64,000 nucleotides of DNA from Sideroxydans sp. (GCA_027310725.1 DAIDAG010000068.1:1-64000); one strand, 5' to 3'. Shown: positions 25,525 to 35,779, numbered from the stretch's first letter. Translations and numbers: made by a program. Notes: generated by a model not told the origin, from the letters alone.

Positions 25525-28436
25525 TTTGCACCGCCCTTCTTTTTGCCGCCGCCGAAATAGGCCAGCAAGCTCGGATGTACTTTCATGCCGGGATATTTTT
25601 TCATGGGTTCGAATTGCGGCGAGGTCTGTTCTGGCTCGCCCTCTTCCGCCTTGTAGATGCGTACACGCACGTCGTACCAGGCTGCCTGCCCGGTGACCGG
25701 GTCGGAGTTGGAAAAGCGCTTGCCGCTCGCTTCCGGCGGCAGTTCTTCCGAGATGACGTGATTAAGCAGGAAGCCCTGCTGCGATTCGTTAGCATCGGGA
25801 GACAGATTCCACGCACCGGCTGCCTTGCCAATGGCATTCCAGGTCCACACGGTACCGGGTTCCACAGACTCGCTATAGCGTGCCATGCAGCGTACCTTGC
25901 CCCATTGCGATTCGACCCATATCCAATCGCCGTCTGCGATACCCGCATCCTTTGCCGTCTTGGAATTGGCATACAGGTAATTGTGCGCGTGGATCTGGCG
26001 CAACCAGGCATTCTGCGAATCCCAAGAGTGGTACATCGCCATCGGTCGTTGCGTCAGCGCCGACAGCGGATATTTGCGCTTGTCGCAGGTCTGGGTTTCC
26101 AGCGGCTCGTAATAGAACGGCAGCGGATCGAAGAAGGTCTCGATACGTTTGGCCAGATGCGCCGGAGGTTGACGTGTAATGCTCTTGCCCTGTGCAGCGA
26201 GGCGGAATTTTTGCAGCACCTCAGAATACAGATGGATCAGGATCGGTTCGGCATAGCGCGTAATGCCGCTGCGCTGCGACCATTCGAGATATCCCTTGTT
26301 CCAGTTGCGCATGTACTGGTAGGAGCGCGGCAATACATGGTGATGCACGCAATCGTTTTTGGCGTACATCTCCCACTGGTTTGGATTCGGCTCGCCGCGG
26401 ATTGATTTCTCCCCGCCCTTGCCGCGCCATCCCATAAGGAAACCGATGCCGGAACCCGGCGCCGTTTCCCAGTTGACGATGAAGTCGGGATAGTCGCGAT
26501 ATTTGCGTTGACCTTCCTTGGTGACAAAGGCCGGCAGTTTGAGACGCGTGCCGAGTTCGATCAGCACTTCCTGGAACGGCTTACATTCACCCGTCGGGGG
26601 CAGCACCGGAATACGCACCGAATCCACCGGACCGTCAAATTCGGAAATCGGGCGATCGAGCATGGACATCACGTCATGGCGCTCGAGATAAGTCGTATCC
26701 GGCAGGATCAGATCAGCAAACGCGGTCGTTTCCGAATGGAAGGCATCGCATACCACGATGAACGGGATCTTGTATTCACCATCTTCTTCCTTGTCGACGA
26801 GCATCTTGCGCACTTCGCCGGTATTCATGCTCGAATTCCAGGCCATGTTCGCCATGAACAGCATCAGCGTATCGATCTTGTACGGGTCGCCGCGCCAGGC
26901 ATTGGTGATGGCGTTATGCATCATCCCGTGTACAGACAGCGGATATTCCCAGGAAAATGCCTTGTCGAGACGCACCGGACTGCCGTCGGCATTGACGAAC
27001 AGGTCGTCCGGGTCGGATGGCCAGCCCAGCGCCATACCGTCCAGCGGCGTATTCGGTTGCACTGCACGCGGATCGTTCGGCGTACGTGCACAGGGTGGAA
27101 TCGGGCGCGGAAACGGAGTCTTGTGGCGGAAACCACCCGGACGATCGATGGTGCCCAAAAGTGTCATCAGGATTGACAGCGCACGTATGGTGTGGAATCC
27201 GTTGGAGTGCGCCGCCAGACCGCGCATGGCGTGGAACGACACCGGATTGCCGGTGACTGTGTCGTGCTCTTTGCCCCATGAATCGGTCCAGGCAATGGGT
27301 AGTTCGATCTTCTGGTCGCGTGCCGTGATACCCATCTCATGCGCCAGACGGCGAATGGTTTCGGCGGAAATGCCGGTAATCTGCTCCGCCCACTCCGGCG
27401 TGTAATCTTTCACGCGTTCCTGTAGCAATTGGAATGCGGGCTTGACCGGCGTGCCGTCCGCCAGCTTGAATTCGCCGAACAGGTAAGGATCGGCACCTTC
27501 AGTATGGGTAACGACTGCTTTTTCAGTATTGCGATCCCACCACAGCTTGTTCTGCGGGTCGTAGCAGCCCTCTTCCTGCGGTACTTCCGTACGCACGAAC
27601 ATGCCGAACTCGTCATGCGCGGCATCGAGATTCACCAGCTGCCCGGAATTGGTATAACGCACCAGAAAGTCGCGGTCGTACAAACCGAGCGCAATGATCT
27701 CGTGGATCAGTGCGAGCATCAGCGCTCCGTCGGTACCGGGACGGATCGGCACCCATTCGTCGGCAATGGCTGAATAGCCGGTACGCACCGGATTGATGGA
27801 AATAAAGCGGCCGCCCTCGCGCTTGAACTTCGACAGCGCGATCTTCATGGGGTTGGAGTGATGGTCTTCCGCCGTACCTATCATGATGAACAGCTTGGAG
27901 CGCTCCAGATCGGGCCCGCCGAATTCCCAGAACGAACCTCCGATGGTATAGATCATGCCGGCTGCCATGTTGACGGAACAGAAGCCACCGTGCGCAGCAT
28001 AATTGGGTGTGCCGAACTGGCGCGCAAACAAACCTGTCAGCGCCTGCATTTGGTCGCGTCCGGTAAACAGTGCGAACTTCTTCGGGTCGGTCGCGCGTAT
28101 CTTGCCCAGGCGCTCGCCGAGAATGGAGAAAGTCTCTTCCCAACTGATCTCCTCGAAATCGCCTGCGCCACGTTCCGAACCCGGTTTGCGGCGCAAGGGC
28201 TTGGTCAGCCGTGCCGGCGAATACTGCTTCATGATGCCGGACGAACCCTTGGCACAAATCACGCCATTATTAAGCGGATGGTCCGGATTGCCGTCGATGT
28301 AGCGCACTTCACCGTTGCGCAAATGCACACGAATGCCACAACGGCAGGCACACATATAGCAAGTAGTATTGCGAACTTCGATTTTTGCATCCGCAACTGG
28401 CGGTGCAAGCGGGTCGTGCAATGGAGTCGATGACAT
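25521..28436 (-). CDS. soeA: SoeA, molybdopterin subunit of sulfite dehydrogenase
   Basis: A 971-residue complex-iron-sulfur-molybdoenzyme catalytic subunit with an N-terminal [4Fe-4S] site (TTCYMCACRCGIRVH near residue 25; GVICAKG near 58) and a C-terminal molybdopterin dinucleotide-binding domain. There is no Tat signal, so it stays in the cytoplasm. Assignment to SoeA rather than another CISM family member follows from the order A-B-C, the missing signal and the sulfur-oxidation context. It oxidises sulfite directly to sulfate, parallel to AprBA-Sat. The gene is divergent from sat. Confidence 0.88.
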   Translation of the reverse strand: MSSTPLHDPLAPPVADAKIEVRNTTCYMCACRCGIRVHLRNGEVRYIDGNPDHPLNNGVICAKGSSGIMKQYSPARLTKPLRRKPGSERGAGDFEEISWEETFSILGERLGKIRATDPKKFALFTGRDQMQALTGLFARQFGTPNYAAHGGFCSVNMAAGMIYTIGGSFWEFGGPDLERSKLFIMIGTAEDHHSNPMKIALSKFKREGGRFISINPVRTGYSAIADEWVPIRPGTDGALMLALIHEIIALGLYDRDFLVRYTNSGQLVNLDAAHDEFGMFVRTEVPQEEGCYDPQNKLWWDRNTEKAVVTHTEGADPYLFGEFKLADGTPVKPAFQLLQERVKDYTPEWAEQITGISAETIRRLAHEMGITARDQKIELPIAWTDSWGKEHDTVTGNPVSFHAMRGLAAHSNGFHTIRALSILMTLLGTIDRPGGFRHKTPFPRPIPPCARTPNDPRAVQPNTPLDGMALGWPSDPDDLFVNADGSPVRLDKAFSWEYPLSVHGMMHNAITNAWRGDPYKIDTLMLFMANMAWNSSMNTGEVRKMLVDKEEDGEYKIPFIVVCDAFHSETTAFADLILPDTTYLERHDVMSMLDRPISEFDGPVDSVRIPVLPPTGECKPFQEVLIELGTRLKLPAFVTKEGQRKYRDYPDFIVNWETAPGSGIGFLMGWRGKGGEKSIRGEPNPNQWEMYAKNDCVHHHVLPRSYQYMRNWNKGYLEWSQRSGITRYAEPILIHLYSEVLQKFRLAAQGKSITRQPPAHLAKRIETFFDPLPFYYEPLETQTCDKRKYPLSALTQRPMAMYHSWDSQNAWLRQIHAHNYLYANSKTAKDAGIADGDWIWVESQWGKVRCMARYSESVEPGTVWTWNAIGKAAGAWNLSPDANESQQGFLLNHVISEELPPEASGKRFSNSDPVTGQAAWYDVRVRIYKAEEGEPEQTSPQFEPMKKYPGMKVHPSLLAYFGGGKKKGGAK

Positions 28437-28562
28437 GGGCAGTTGGCTGAATTAATAGTTATAGAGGCAATGCCGCCTCACCAAAATAGTCGGCTTTATC
28501 AGGGTCGCAAGTATGCGTATCCCTTGCCAGTACTGCCATAGCTGTGATGAGGGATTAAAGCA

Positions 28563-28578
28563 TAACCCATAAGGGGGG
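28563..28578. promoter_or_regulatory. NarL-like dyad between soeA and sat
   Basis: TAACCCATAAGGGGGG, core CCC-ATAA-GGG, located in the 253-base divergent gap, about 112 bases before sat and 127 before soeA. It closely matches the dsrA site (14 of 16 positions or better). It could control both sulfite-oxidising routes together. Confidence 0.5.
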
Positions 28579-28689
28579 TGCGCCCCTCAACCCATGAGAG
28601 CTATCGCGGACAGGATGAGCTTGCTCTAGTGTGCGGTACCTGAGAAATCATAAGTACCTGACTAGATTACTAGATTATAGGAGACGCAT

Positions 28690-29904
28690 ATGGCATTGGT
28701 AAACCCGCATGGTGGAGGCGAACTCAATCCCTTGTTGCTGGATGGCCCCAGCCATAAGACGGAACTCGAGAAAGCCAAGAAGCTGACTCAAGTCAAAGTC
28801 AGTTCGCGCGAAAAGGGCGATATCATCATGCTCGGCATCGGTGGCTTCACCCCATTGAACGGTTTCATGACCCATGCCGACTGGCAAGGTGTCTGCGACG
28901 GCATGACCATGACCAACGGCCTGTTCTGGCCCATCCCCATCACCCTCTCCACCGACAAATCCACTGCCGACGCCATCCCTACTGGAAACGAGATCGCGCT
29001 CATCGACCCCGAAGACGGCAGCATTCTTGCCACGATGAAAGTCACCGAAAAGTACACCATCGACAAAGGGCACGAATGCGCCACTGTGTTCGGTACCACC
29101 GACATCGAACACCCCGGGGTGAAGATGGTCATGGAACAAGGCGACGTAAATCTTGCCGGTCCGGTAAAGGTGTTGTCGCAGGGCGGCTTTCCGGAGAAAT
29201 ACGGCACGTTGTTCATGACGCCGAAAGAGACGCGCGCACTCTTCAACGAATTGGGGTGGAGCAAAGTTGCAGCGTTCCAGACCCGCAACCCGATGCACCG
29301 TTCGCACGAATATCTGGCCAAGGTCGCCATCGAAGTTTGCGACGGAGTGCTTATCCATTCGCTGCTCGGCAACCTCAAACCCGGAGACATCCCGGCCGAA
29401 GTGCGTACCCATGCCATCATGGCGCTGACCAAACATTATTTTGTCGCCAAGACCATCGCCCAGGCAGGTTATCCGCTCGACATGCGTTACGCCGGTCCGC
29501 GGGAAGCCCTGTTGCATGCGCTGTTCCGCCAGAACTACGGCTGCTCGCACCTCATCGTCGGGCGCGATCATGCCGGGGTCGGCAGCTATTATGGCCCGTT
29601 CGACGCGCATCACATTTTCGACAAGATTCCCAAGGGCTCGCTCGAAACACAAGCGCTCAAGATCGACTGGACTTTCTGGTGCTACAAGTGCGGCGGCATG
29701 GCCTCCGCGCGTACCTGCCCGCACGACGATAAAGAACGTCTACTGCTCTCGGGTACCAAGTTGCGCAAGATGCTTTCCGAAGGATCCGATGTACCACCGG
29801 AATTCAGCCGTCCCGAAGTGCTGGAGATATTGCGCAAGTACTATGCGGGGCTGCAAGAGCATGAGAAGGTAGAAGTAAAACTGACTGGGCATTCCGCGAA
29901 GTAA
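28690..29904 (+). CDS. sat: Sat, dissimilatory ATP sulfurylase
   Basis: A 404-residue enzyme with the signature motifs [12 protein letters not shown] (near residue 198) and GRDHAGVG (near 296) and a C-terminal zinc-like [16 protein letters not shown]. In sulfur oxidisers it runs from APS and pyrophosphate to ATP and sulfate, giving substrate-level ATP. GGAG precedes the ATG by six bases. It is the first gene of sat-aprM-aprB-aprA. Confidence 0.97.
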   Translation: MALVNPHGGGELNPLLLDGPSHKTELEKAKKLTQVKVSSREKGDIIMLGIGGFTPLNGFMTHADWQGVCDGMTMTNGLFWPIPITLSTDKSTADAIPTGNEIALIDPEDGSILATMKVTEKYTIDKGHECATVFGTTDIEHPGVKMVMEQGDVNLAGPVKVLSQGGFPEKYGTLFMTPKETRALFNELGWSKVAAFQTRNPMHRSHEYLAKVAIEVCDGVLIHSLLGNLKPGDIPAEVRTHAIMALTKHYFVAKTIAQAGYPLDMRYAGPREALLHALFRQNYGCSHLIVGRDHAGVGSYYGPFDAHHIFDKIPKGSLETQALKIDWTFWCYKCGGMASARTCPHDDKERLLLSGTKLRKMLSEGSDVPPEFSRPEVLEILRKYYAGLQEHEKVEVKLTGHSAK

Positions 29905-29966
29905 GGCCAGCGGATATTCCGGTTATGTAGGATGGTCATTCGTCTGCAATTTTTGAGGAGAAACTA

Positions 29967-30791
29967 ATGTTCACAAGCAATCCCTTTGCCGGACTTTCGG
30001 CATCGATTCCAACCGTCTACATGCAAGGGTATATCGTCGTGATGTTCCTGCTGGTCATGGGCGGGACGATACTTGACATGCTTCATAAGAAAAGCGCGCA
30101 GTACTTTTTCGCAAATGCGGAAAAAGCACAGAAGAGTGCAAAACGCGAAGTGAGCGGTGGTGAAAAGGTGGCGATGGCCACTGCCGTGCTGGTCAAGGAA
30201 GTGCTGACCTCCGGCGAATTCGACAATCCGCGCCGCAGGATTTCCCATCTGTTGACCATGTGGGGAACCATCATCTTCATCGTGACGACCGCGATCATGA
30301 TCTTCTCGCCGGGGTCCACCTCCACCCTGCTGCCACAGCTGTGGCACATCGGTGCGCTGATGCTGGCTGTCGGCGGATACTGGTTCTGGTTCTTTATCCG
30401 CGCTGATGTGGCTGCGGAAGGCCTTTCCAGCTTCCGGCTCGAGCGTGCGGATCTGTTCATTCTCTCGCTTCTGGCTACCTCGACCTTCGCATTGGCCTGG
30501 TCGTTCACCGGCGGCGGCGTGGGCGTGCTCTTCGCCCTGTTCATCCTGTCCAGCACCGTGCTCTTCGGCGGCGTGTACTGGTCCAAGTTCGCCCACATGT
30601 TCTTCAAGCCCGCTGCAGCCTTCCAGAAACGCGTCATCATGGCCGACGGTGGCCGCGAGAATCTGCCTCCCGACTATGATCTGACGGATCCTGAAGTGCA
30701 GCGCAAGTTTCCGGATGTGCCTCAGTACATGGGCAAGAACCCGCCCAACATGGGGCTTTGCATCAAGGCCGAAAGAGCCAACCATTACTAA
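29967..30791 (+). CDS. aprM: AprM, membrane anchor of APS reductase
   Basis: A 274-residue membrane protein with about five hydrophobic segments (starting YMQGYIVVMFLLVMGGTIL) placed directly before aprB. AprM is the anchor described in sulfur oxidisers that lack QmoABC and is thought to connect AprBA to quinone. The start follows GAGGAG. No qmo genes are present in the window, in line with this. Confidence 0.9.
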   Translation: MFTSNPFAGLSASIPTVYMQGYIVVMFLLVMGGTILDMLHKKSAQYFFANAEKAQKSAKREVSGGEKVAMATAVLVKEVLTSGEFDNPRRRISHLLTMWGTIIFIVTTAIMIFSPGSTSTLLPQLWHIGALMLAVGGYWFWFFIRADVAAEGLSSFRLERADLFILSLLATSTFALAWSFTGGGVGVLFALFILSSTVLFGGVYWSKFAHMFFKPAAAFQKRVIMADGGRENLPPDYDLTDPEVQRKFPDVPQYMGKNPPNMGLCIKAERANHY

Positions 30792-30834
30792 TGCTGTCTT
30801 GACTAATTTTCTATAAGAAATAGAGGAGTATCGA

Positions 30835-31317
30835 ATGCCAACCTTTGTATATATGACACGTTGTGATGGTTGCGGAGAATGCGTTGACATCTGCCCGTCC
30901 GACATCATGCACATCGACAAGAAGCTGCGTCGCGCTTACAACATCGAACCCAGTATGTGCTGGGAATGCTATTCCTGTGTAAAGGCATGCCCGCACCAGG
31001 CGATCGATGTGCGCGGTTATGCCGACTTTGCTCCGCTTGGACACAGTGTTCGCGTGATCCGTGATGAAGAGAAAGGCACGATTGCGTGGCGCATCAAGTT
31101 CCGCAACGGCAAGAAAGACATGGAATTGCTGGCGCCGATCACGACCAAACCCTGGGGTTCTGCGACACCGGACCTCGCTAAGGTGCCTGCCCCCAGCAAG
31201 GAGATGCGCGACAGCCAACTGCTGTTCAATGAGCCTAAGTACATCCGTATGGATGACGGCGGACTGCACACACTGCAATCCAATGGCTTGGAAATCAAAA
31301 AAGGGGTGCAATACTAA
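30835..31317 (+). CDS. aprB: AprB, iron-sulfur subunit of APS reductase
   Basis: A 160-residue ferredoxin-like subunit with two [4Fe-4S] motifs (CDGCGECVDICPSD; CWECYSCVKACPHQA) followed by the C-terminal tail that wraps AprA. A GAGGAG ribosome site lies before the ATG. It shares its last base with the first base of the aprA ORF (TAATG junction). Confidence 0.97.
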   Translation: MPTFVYMTRCDGCGECVDICPSDIMHIDKKLRRAYNIEPSMCWECYSCVKACPHQAIDVRGYADFAPLGHSVRVIRDEEKGTIAWRIKFRNGKKDMELLAPITTKPWGSATPDLAKVPAPSKEMRDSQLLFNEPKYIRMDDGGLHTLQSNGLEIKKGVQY

Positions 31318-33209
31318 TGAGCTACTCGACAATTATTGAAGACAATATCGACATCCTGGTTGTCGGTGCGGGCCTGGGCGGAACGGGTGCGGCATTCGAA
31401 GCAAGATATTGGGGTCAGAACAAGAAGATCGTCATCGCCGAAAAGGCAAACATCATGCGTTCCGGCGCCGTCGCCCAGGGCCTGTATGCGATCAACTGCT
31501 ACATGGGTACACGCTTTGGCGAGAACAATCCCGAAGATCACGTGCGCTATGCGCGTATCGACCTGATGGGTATGGTGCGTGAAGACCTGCTGTTCGACAT
31601 GGCACGCCACGTAGATTCCGCTGTGCATAACTTTGAAGAATGGGGCCTTCCCATCATGCGCAACGAGAAGAAGGGTTCGTATCTGCGTGAAGGTCGCTGG
31701 CAGATCATGATTCATGGTGAATCCTACAAGCCTATCGTTGCTGAAGCCGCCAAGAAGTCGGCGGACAAGGTTTTCAACCGCATCTGCGTGACTCACCTTC
31801 TGATGGACGAATCCAAAGAGAACCGTGTTGCCGGTGCCGTGGGCTTCAATGTCCGCACGGGTAACTACCACGTGTTCAAGTCCAAGACTGTTATCTGCGG
31901 TGCCGGTGGCGCTTCCAACATCTTCAAGCCGCGCTCTGTCGGCGAAGGTGCGGGTCGTGTCTGGTACGCACCGTGGTCTTCAGGCTCTGCATATGGCCTG
32001 ATGATCGAAGCCGGTGCCAAGATGACACAAATGGAAAACCGTATCGTGCTGGCTCGTTTCAAGGATGGTTACGGCCCTGTCGGTGCCTACTTCCTGCACC
32101 TCAAGACCTATACCCAGAATGGCTACGGCGAAGAGTATGAGTCCAAGTGGTTCCCGGCACTGCAGCAAATGGTGGGCAAGGAATACCTGGACCCGGAAGT
32201 TTCGCACAGAACCCACAGGCCCATTCCGACCTGCCTGCGTAACCACGCGATCATCAACGAGGTTAATGCAGGTCGCGGCCCGATTCACATGGTCACCATG
32301 GAAGCCTTCCAGGATCCTCACCTTGAAGAGATCGGTTGGCACAACTTCCTGGGCATGACCGTTGGTCAGGCGGTACTTTGGGCAGCCACAGACGTTGATC
32401 CCAAGTACGAGAATCCTGAGCTGACCACCTCTGAGCCTTATGTTATGGGTTCACATGCTACCGGTTGCGGCGCCTGGTGTTCAGGTCCGGAAGATCTCTC
32501 TCCGCCGGAGTACTTCTGGGGTTATAACCGCATGACGACTGTTGAAGGTCTGTTCGGTGCCGGAGATGCGGTAGGCGGCACACCTCACGCCTTCTCATCG
32601 GGTTCTTTCACCGAAGGTCGTCTGGCTGCCAAGGCTGCCTGTAAATATATCGATGATGGCAAAGCAGAAGGCATCCGTGTTTCTGACGCTCAGATCAATC
32701 GTCGCAGGGAACAGATCTACAAGCCCTTGGAAACTTACCGTGTTTTCAGTAATGAGGTGGTTGCCGGTACCGTCAATCCCAACTTCATCAATCCAAGACA
32801 GGGCCTTGATCGTTTGCAGAAGATGATGGATGAGTACTGTGGTGGTTTTGGTGTCAACTACATGACCAACGACAAGCTCCTGAACATCGGCCTGAAGAAG
32901 ATGTCGATTCTGGGGGAAGATCTGGAAAAGGTTGCCGCGTCAGATATCCATGAACTGCTGCGTGCATGGGAGCTGAAGCATCGTTTCCTGACTTCCGAAA
33001 GCGTGTTCCATCATACGCTGTTCCGTAAGGAGACACGTTGGCCGGGTTACTATTACCGTGGTGATGTCATGAAGCTGGATGACAAGAACTGGCACGTGCT
33101 GACAGTTTCGCGTCGTGACCCCAAGACGGGTGAGTACACGATGGAAAAAGCACCGCTCTACCACCTGGTAGGTGATGTAGAGAAAGCGGCGCCGGTAGAC
33201 CACCACTAA
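31317..33209 (+). CDS. aprA: AprA, FAD subunit of APS reductase
   Basis: A 630-residue flavoprotein of the fumarate reductase/AprA family: FAD-binding DILVVGAGLGGTGAAFEA at the N-terminus, RSGAVAQGLYAINCYMG and HATGCGAWCSGPEDLSP in the catalytic part. In this host it oxidises sulfite plus AMP to APS. Codon choice toward the 3' end is less GC-rich than in the neighbouring sulfur genes, but the protein is intact. Two hairpins follow the stop codon. Confidence 0.97.
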   Translation: MSYSTIIEDNIDILVVGAGLGGTGAAFEARYWGQNKKIVIAEKANIMRSGAVAQGLYAINCYMGTRFGENNPEDHVRYARIDLMGMVREDLLFDMARHVDSAVHNFEEWGLPIMRNEKKGSYLREGRWQIMIHGESYKPIVAEAAKKSADKVFNRICVTHLLMDESKENRVAGAVGFNVRTGNYHVFKSKTVICGAGGASNIFKPRSVGEGAGRVWYAPWSSGSAYGLMIEAGAKMTQMENRIVLARFKDGYGPVGAYFLHLKTYTQNGYGEEYESKWFPALQQMVGKEYLDPEVSHRTHRPIPTCLRNHAIINEVNAGRGPIHMVTMEAFQDPHLEEIGWHNFLGMTVGQAVLWAATDVDPKYENPELTTSEPYVMGSHATGCGAWCSGPEDLSPPEYFWGYNRMTTVEGLFGAGDAVGGTPHAFSSGSFTEGRLAAKAACKYIDDGKAEGIRVSDAQINRRREQIYKPLETYRVFSNEVVAGTVNPNFINPRQGLDRLQKMMDEYCGGFGVNYMTNDKLLNIGLKKMSILGEDLEKVAASDIHELLRAWELKHRFLTSESVFHHTLFRKETRWPGYYYRGDVMKLDDKNWHVLTVSRRDPKTGEYTMEKAPLYHLVGDVEKAAPVDHH

Positions 33210-33215
33210 GCAAAT

Positions 33216-33253
33216 GCAGGCCCGATTTACCGATTTTGTAAAATCAGGCCTGC
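33216..33253 (+). terminator. Stem-loop directly after aprA
   Basis: GCAGGCC-C-GATTT ... AAATC-A-GGCCTGC, beginning seven bases after the stop codon. There is no following T-run, so it may stabilise the mRNA end rather than terminate; the U-tailed hairpin 36 bases further on is the better terminator. Confidence 0.55.
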
Positions 33254-33288
33254 GAAAATATATTTGCCATAACTTGTTAGTATGTTAG

Positions 33289-33322
33289 AAAGGACCGGCA
33301 TATTTTTGTTGGTCCTTTTTTT
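33289..33322 (+). terminator. Rho-independent terminator of sat-aprMBA
   Basis: AAAGGACC, 14-base loop, GGTCCTTTTTTT. The stem is 8 bp and ends in a T-run. Confidence 0.75.
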
Positions 33323-33392
33323 ATCTAACCGGCGAGTAGTGTGACATCGCTATAGATAAAATCATGAAACACTGTGTAGTGTGAGATATTTT

Positions 33393-33743
33393 ATGAACAT
33401 TATTGAAAAAACAGATGAAGAGATTTTAGAATTGGCCCACCCGATGTGGGCTGATCTTATCAAGTACTCTAATGAAGGAAACTACGGCGCTTTCACGCGT
33501 AATTTTTCAAGCTCTTTTATTGCGGGTGCCAATGAGGTTGAAATGGGTAAGCAGTTTGCGAGAAGCGACCTTGCGAAAAACCTGTCAGAGGATTATTCCT
33601 ATCTGGGCATGATACGCCGTGGGGAATATGTCACTGTTCTGTACAAAGTGATAAACAAAAAAAATCAAAGTGAATGGCTGGGAAGACTGGTGCTGGGTTA
33701 TGAAAAGGACAAGGTAAGAATTTTCGGCGCTACGTTGTTCTAA
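33393..33743 (+). CDS. Hypothetical protein (about 116 aa)
   Basis: A small soluble protein with the feel of an NTF2/SnoaL-like fold (helical start MWADLIKYSNEGNYGAFTRNFSS, ending in strands WLGRLVLGYEKDKVRIFGATLF). I prefer the ATG at 33393; the ORF track starts at a GTG four codons earlier and neither has a strong ribosome site. It has lower GC than the sulfur genes around it. It stands 32 bases before the SlyD-like gene. Function unknown. Confidence 0.65.
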   Translation: MNIIEKTDEEILELAHPMWADLIKYSNEGNYGAFTRNFSSSFIAGANEVEMGKQFARSDLAKNLSEDYSYLGMIRRGEYVTVLYKVINKKNQSEWLGRLVLGYEKDKVRIFGATLF

Positions 33744-33775
33744 GAAAACTTTATCATTATCAGGGCGTTCCAGTC

Positions 33776-34285
33776 ATGTCAGATACGATTGAAGACGAAA
33801 AATTCGTTGAACTAAATTACAAGGTCATCGATAACAAAACCGGTGACGTATTGGTTACTGTGGATTATCCGCTGGCTTATGTTCATGGCGTGAATGATGT
33901 GATGTCTGAAGAAGTGACAAAGGAACTGTATGGAAAAAAAGTCGGCGACATCATAGAAGTGCCAATAGACACTACGAAGTTATACGGCGAGAGAGATGAA
34001 TCGCTGGTATTTACCGATCGTTTAGAAAATGTCCCGGAAGAATATCGGGAAATCGGTATGACCATCACCATGGAAAATGAACAGGGTGAGCCCAGAGACT
34101 TCATCGTTACCCGATTCGACGACAAGACATTGACTGTAGATGGCAATAATCCCCTTTGCGGCAGAGAGGTCACTTTCATGCTGGAAGTCTTGTCTATACG
34201 CGAAGCTACCGAGGAAGAGATCGAGCTTGGCGGAGCGGTCGGGGCCGATCCTGACCTGAATGAAATACTCGATCGGGCAAAATGA
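33776..34285 (+). CDS. SlyD-like FKBP-type peptidyl-prolyl isomerase
   Basis: A 169-residue protein with the SlyD layout: N-terminal FKBP part (NYKVIDNKTGDVLVTVDYPLAYVHG), an insert-in-flap domain and return (VDGNNPLCGREVTFMLEVLSI), where NPLxGxxxxFxxxVxxI is the SlyD/FKBP signature. The histidine- and cysteine-rich metal tail of E. coli SlyD is missing. It likely folds or holds proteins in the cytoplasm. Its stop overlaps the start of the next gene. Confidence 0.88.
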   Translation: MSDTIEDEKFVELNYKVIDNKTGDVLVTVDYPLAYVHGVNDVMSEEVTKELYGKKVGDIIEVPIDTTKLYGERDESLVFTDRLENVPEEYREIGMTITMENEQGEPRDFIVTRFDDKTLTVDGNNPLCGREVTFMLEVLSIREATEEEIELGGAVGADPDLNEILDRAK

Positions 34286-35349
34286 ACCACTCAATCAATT
34301 ACATTATTTCCCTGCCGAACAAGGCTCTGGAACGTGCAATAGCGAATTCTATTGGCATACTAAGTGAAGAGTTGGCCGCAGCGGCTGTTCCGGATACCAA
34401 AGTTGCTGTAGCGGATAATTTTCGTTACGCTCGGGGAAATTATGAGCAGCACCGTTTCAGTTCTCGAATCTATGAGAGTTTACGCGAGGCACTTGAGGCA
34501 TCGCTGACAGACGCTACCGATACAGGTGGTCTTGCTGCAAAGATCAGTCGCGCACGAGAGCCATTGGTCTGGGCAGAGACGCAGAACAATCTCGGAAACA
34601 TTCTTGCCGCACTGGGGCAGCAGCGCAGAGATGCAACGTTGTTTGAACGGGCTATCCAATGTTTCAGCAAGGCATTGGAGGAGTTCACACACGAAAGCGC
34701 TCCCGAGGAATGGGCAGCCACGCAATATAACCTGGGCACAGCCAACCAGGCGCTTGGTCGGTTACTTGAATCTACACAGCCTTTAAAGATCGCTGTAGAT
34801 GCATACACCAATGCTTTGCTGGTTTGGACACGAGAAAAGTCACCGGAAAACTGGATGTACAGCATGCATCAACTGGGGGCCACCTTACATACGTTCGGCA
34901 AACTGCTTAAAGGCAACCGTCAATTTCAAAAGTCCGTTGTTGCCTATAAGAATGCCCTTGCCGCACTGGACGCAGACAATTACGCATTGGAGCTGACTGC
35001 CACCCATAACAATCGGGCTGCCGCTTTGCATCATCTCGGTGAGTCGGAAGAAAACCCTGATCGCTTAAAAGAAGCGATCAATTCCTACGAATTGGCATGG
35101 ACCGTCAGCATGGAGCAGCAGTTGCCTATCCATTTGGCAGTCATCTGCCGAGTGAACAAGGCGACAGCACAAAATGTACTGGCTCAATTAACAAATGACG
35201 CTATGCTTGCAGAAGAGATCGCGGATGAATTCGAGGTGATCATCGAATGTTTTCCTCACGCACTACAACCACTCTGTTTGAAGCATTGCGAGGAACAGCT
35301 GAAAATGGCGCAGGCACAGCTGCAAGCGATTAACAGCCAGATTGCTTGA
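34282..35349 (+). CDS. TPR-type repeat protein
   Basis: A 355-residue helical protein with tetratricopeptide-like repeats, e.g. EWAATQYNLGTANQALGRLL and NWMYSMHQLGATLHTFGKLL with A/L/G spacing about every 50 residues. Such scaffolds bind other proteins. It overlaps the SlyD-like gene by four bases, so the pair may act together. No enzymatic domain is visible. Confidence 0.82.
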   Translation: MNHSINYIISLPNKALERAIANSIGILSEELAAAAVPDTKVAVADNFRYARGNYEQHRFSSRIYESLREALEASLTDATDTGGLAAKISRAREPLVWAETQNNLGNILAALGQQRRDATLFERAIQCFSKALEEFTHESAPEEWAATQYNLGTANQALGRLLESTQPLKIAVDAYTNALLVWTREKSPENWMYSMHQLGATLHTFGKLLKGNRQFQKSVVAYKNALAALDADNYALELTATHNNRAAALHHLGESEENPDRLKEAINSYELAWTVSMEQQLPIHLAVICRVNKATAQNVLAQLTNDAMLAEEIADEFEVIIECFPHALQPLCLKHCEEQLKMAQAQLQAINSQIA

Positions 35350-35362
35350 GAGAGGACTGAAA

Positions 35363-35779
35363 TCAAATCCGCTCGGAAAGTTTATTTTCCACCTCAATGA
35401 ATGAGCCGGTATCCGCCAGGAAACGGATCGTTCTGGCGCCGAACCCGACTTCGGGGCTTGATTCACTTTTATCGATAGATAAAGTCAGCGTCACGCCCAA
35501 CCTTGGAGATAGATTGTGACTTTTACAGACTTCAACGATTTTTTCTTTAATCGGTTCCAGCTGCTTAACGATGATATCCGTCAAGGCAAATACGTTCACC
35601 TCTCCGGAAAGGGTCTCCGTGGATAACTCCCAGGAACTTATGACGGGTTTATCAAGGCCGCTGTATGCGCCAGCAGCATTGACGGAGGTGGGTTCTATCC
35701 CGAGCAGGCGTGTGATGTCGTCGGGGTTGAAATGATAACCAAGCAGTGCAAAGTAAGCTCGTCCTTTATTCGATGCCAA
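35363..35779 (-). CDS. DUF4279-family protein
   Basis: A 138-residue protein with the DUF4279 pattern: AYFALLGYHFNPDDITRLLGIEPT at the start and the WELST segment at the middle. These proteins are of unknown role and often sit in accessory or toxin-immunity contexts. It is a single gene convergent with the TPR gene and flanked upstream by a MITE-like repeat. Confidence 0.75.
   Translation of the reverse strand: MASNKGRAYFALLGYHFNPDDITRLLGIEPTSVNAAGAYSGLDKPVISSWELSTETLSGEVNVFALTDIIVKQLEPIKEKIVEVCKSHNLSPRLGVTLTLSIDKSESSPEVGFGARTIRFLADTGSFIEVENKLSERI

Noticed and set aside
28675-29724. 349-codon minus-strand ORF opposite sat
   Set aside because: Antisense shadow of a certain gene, no recognisable domain.
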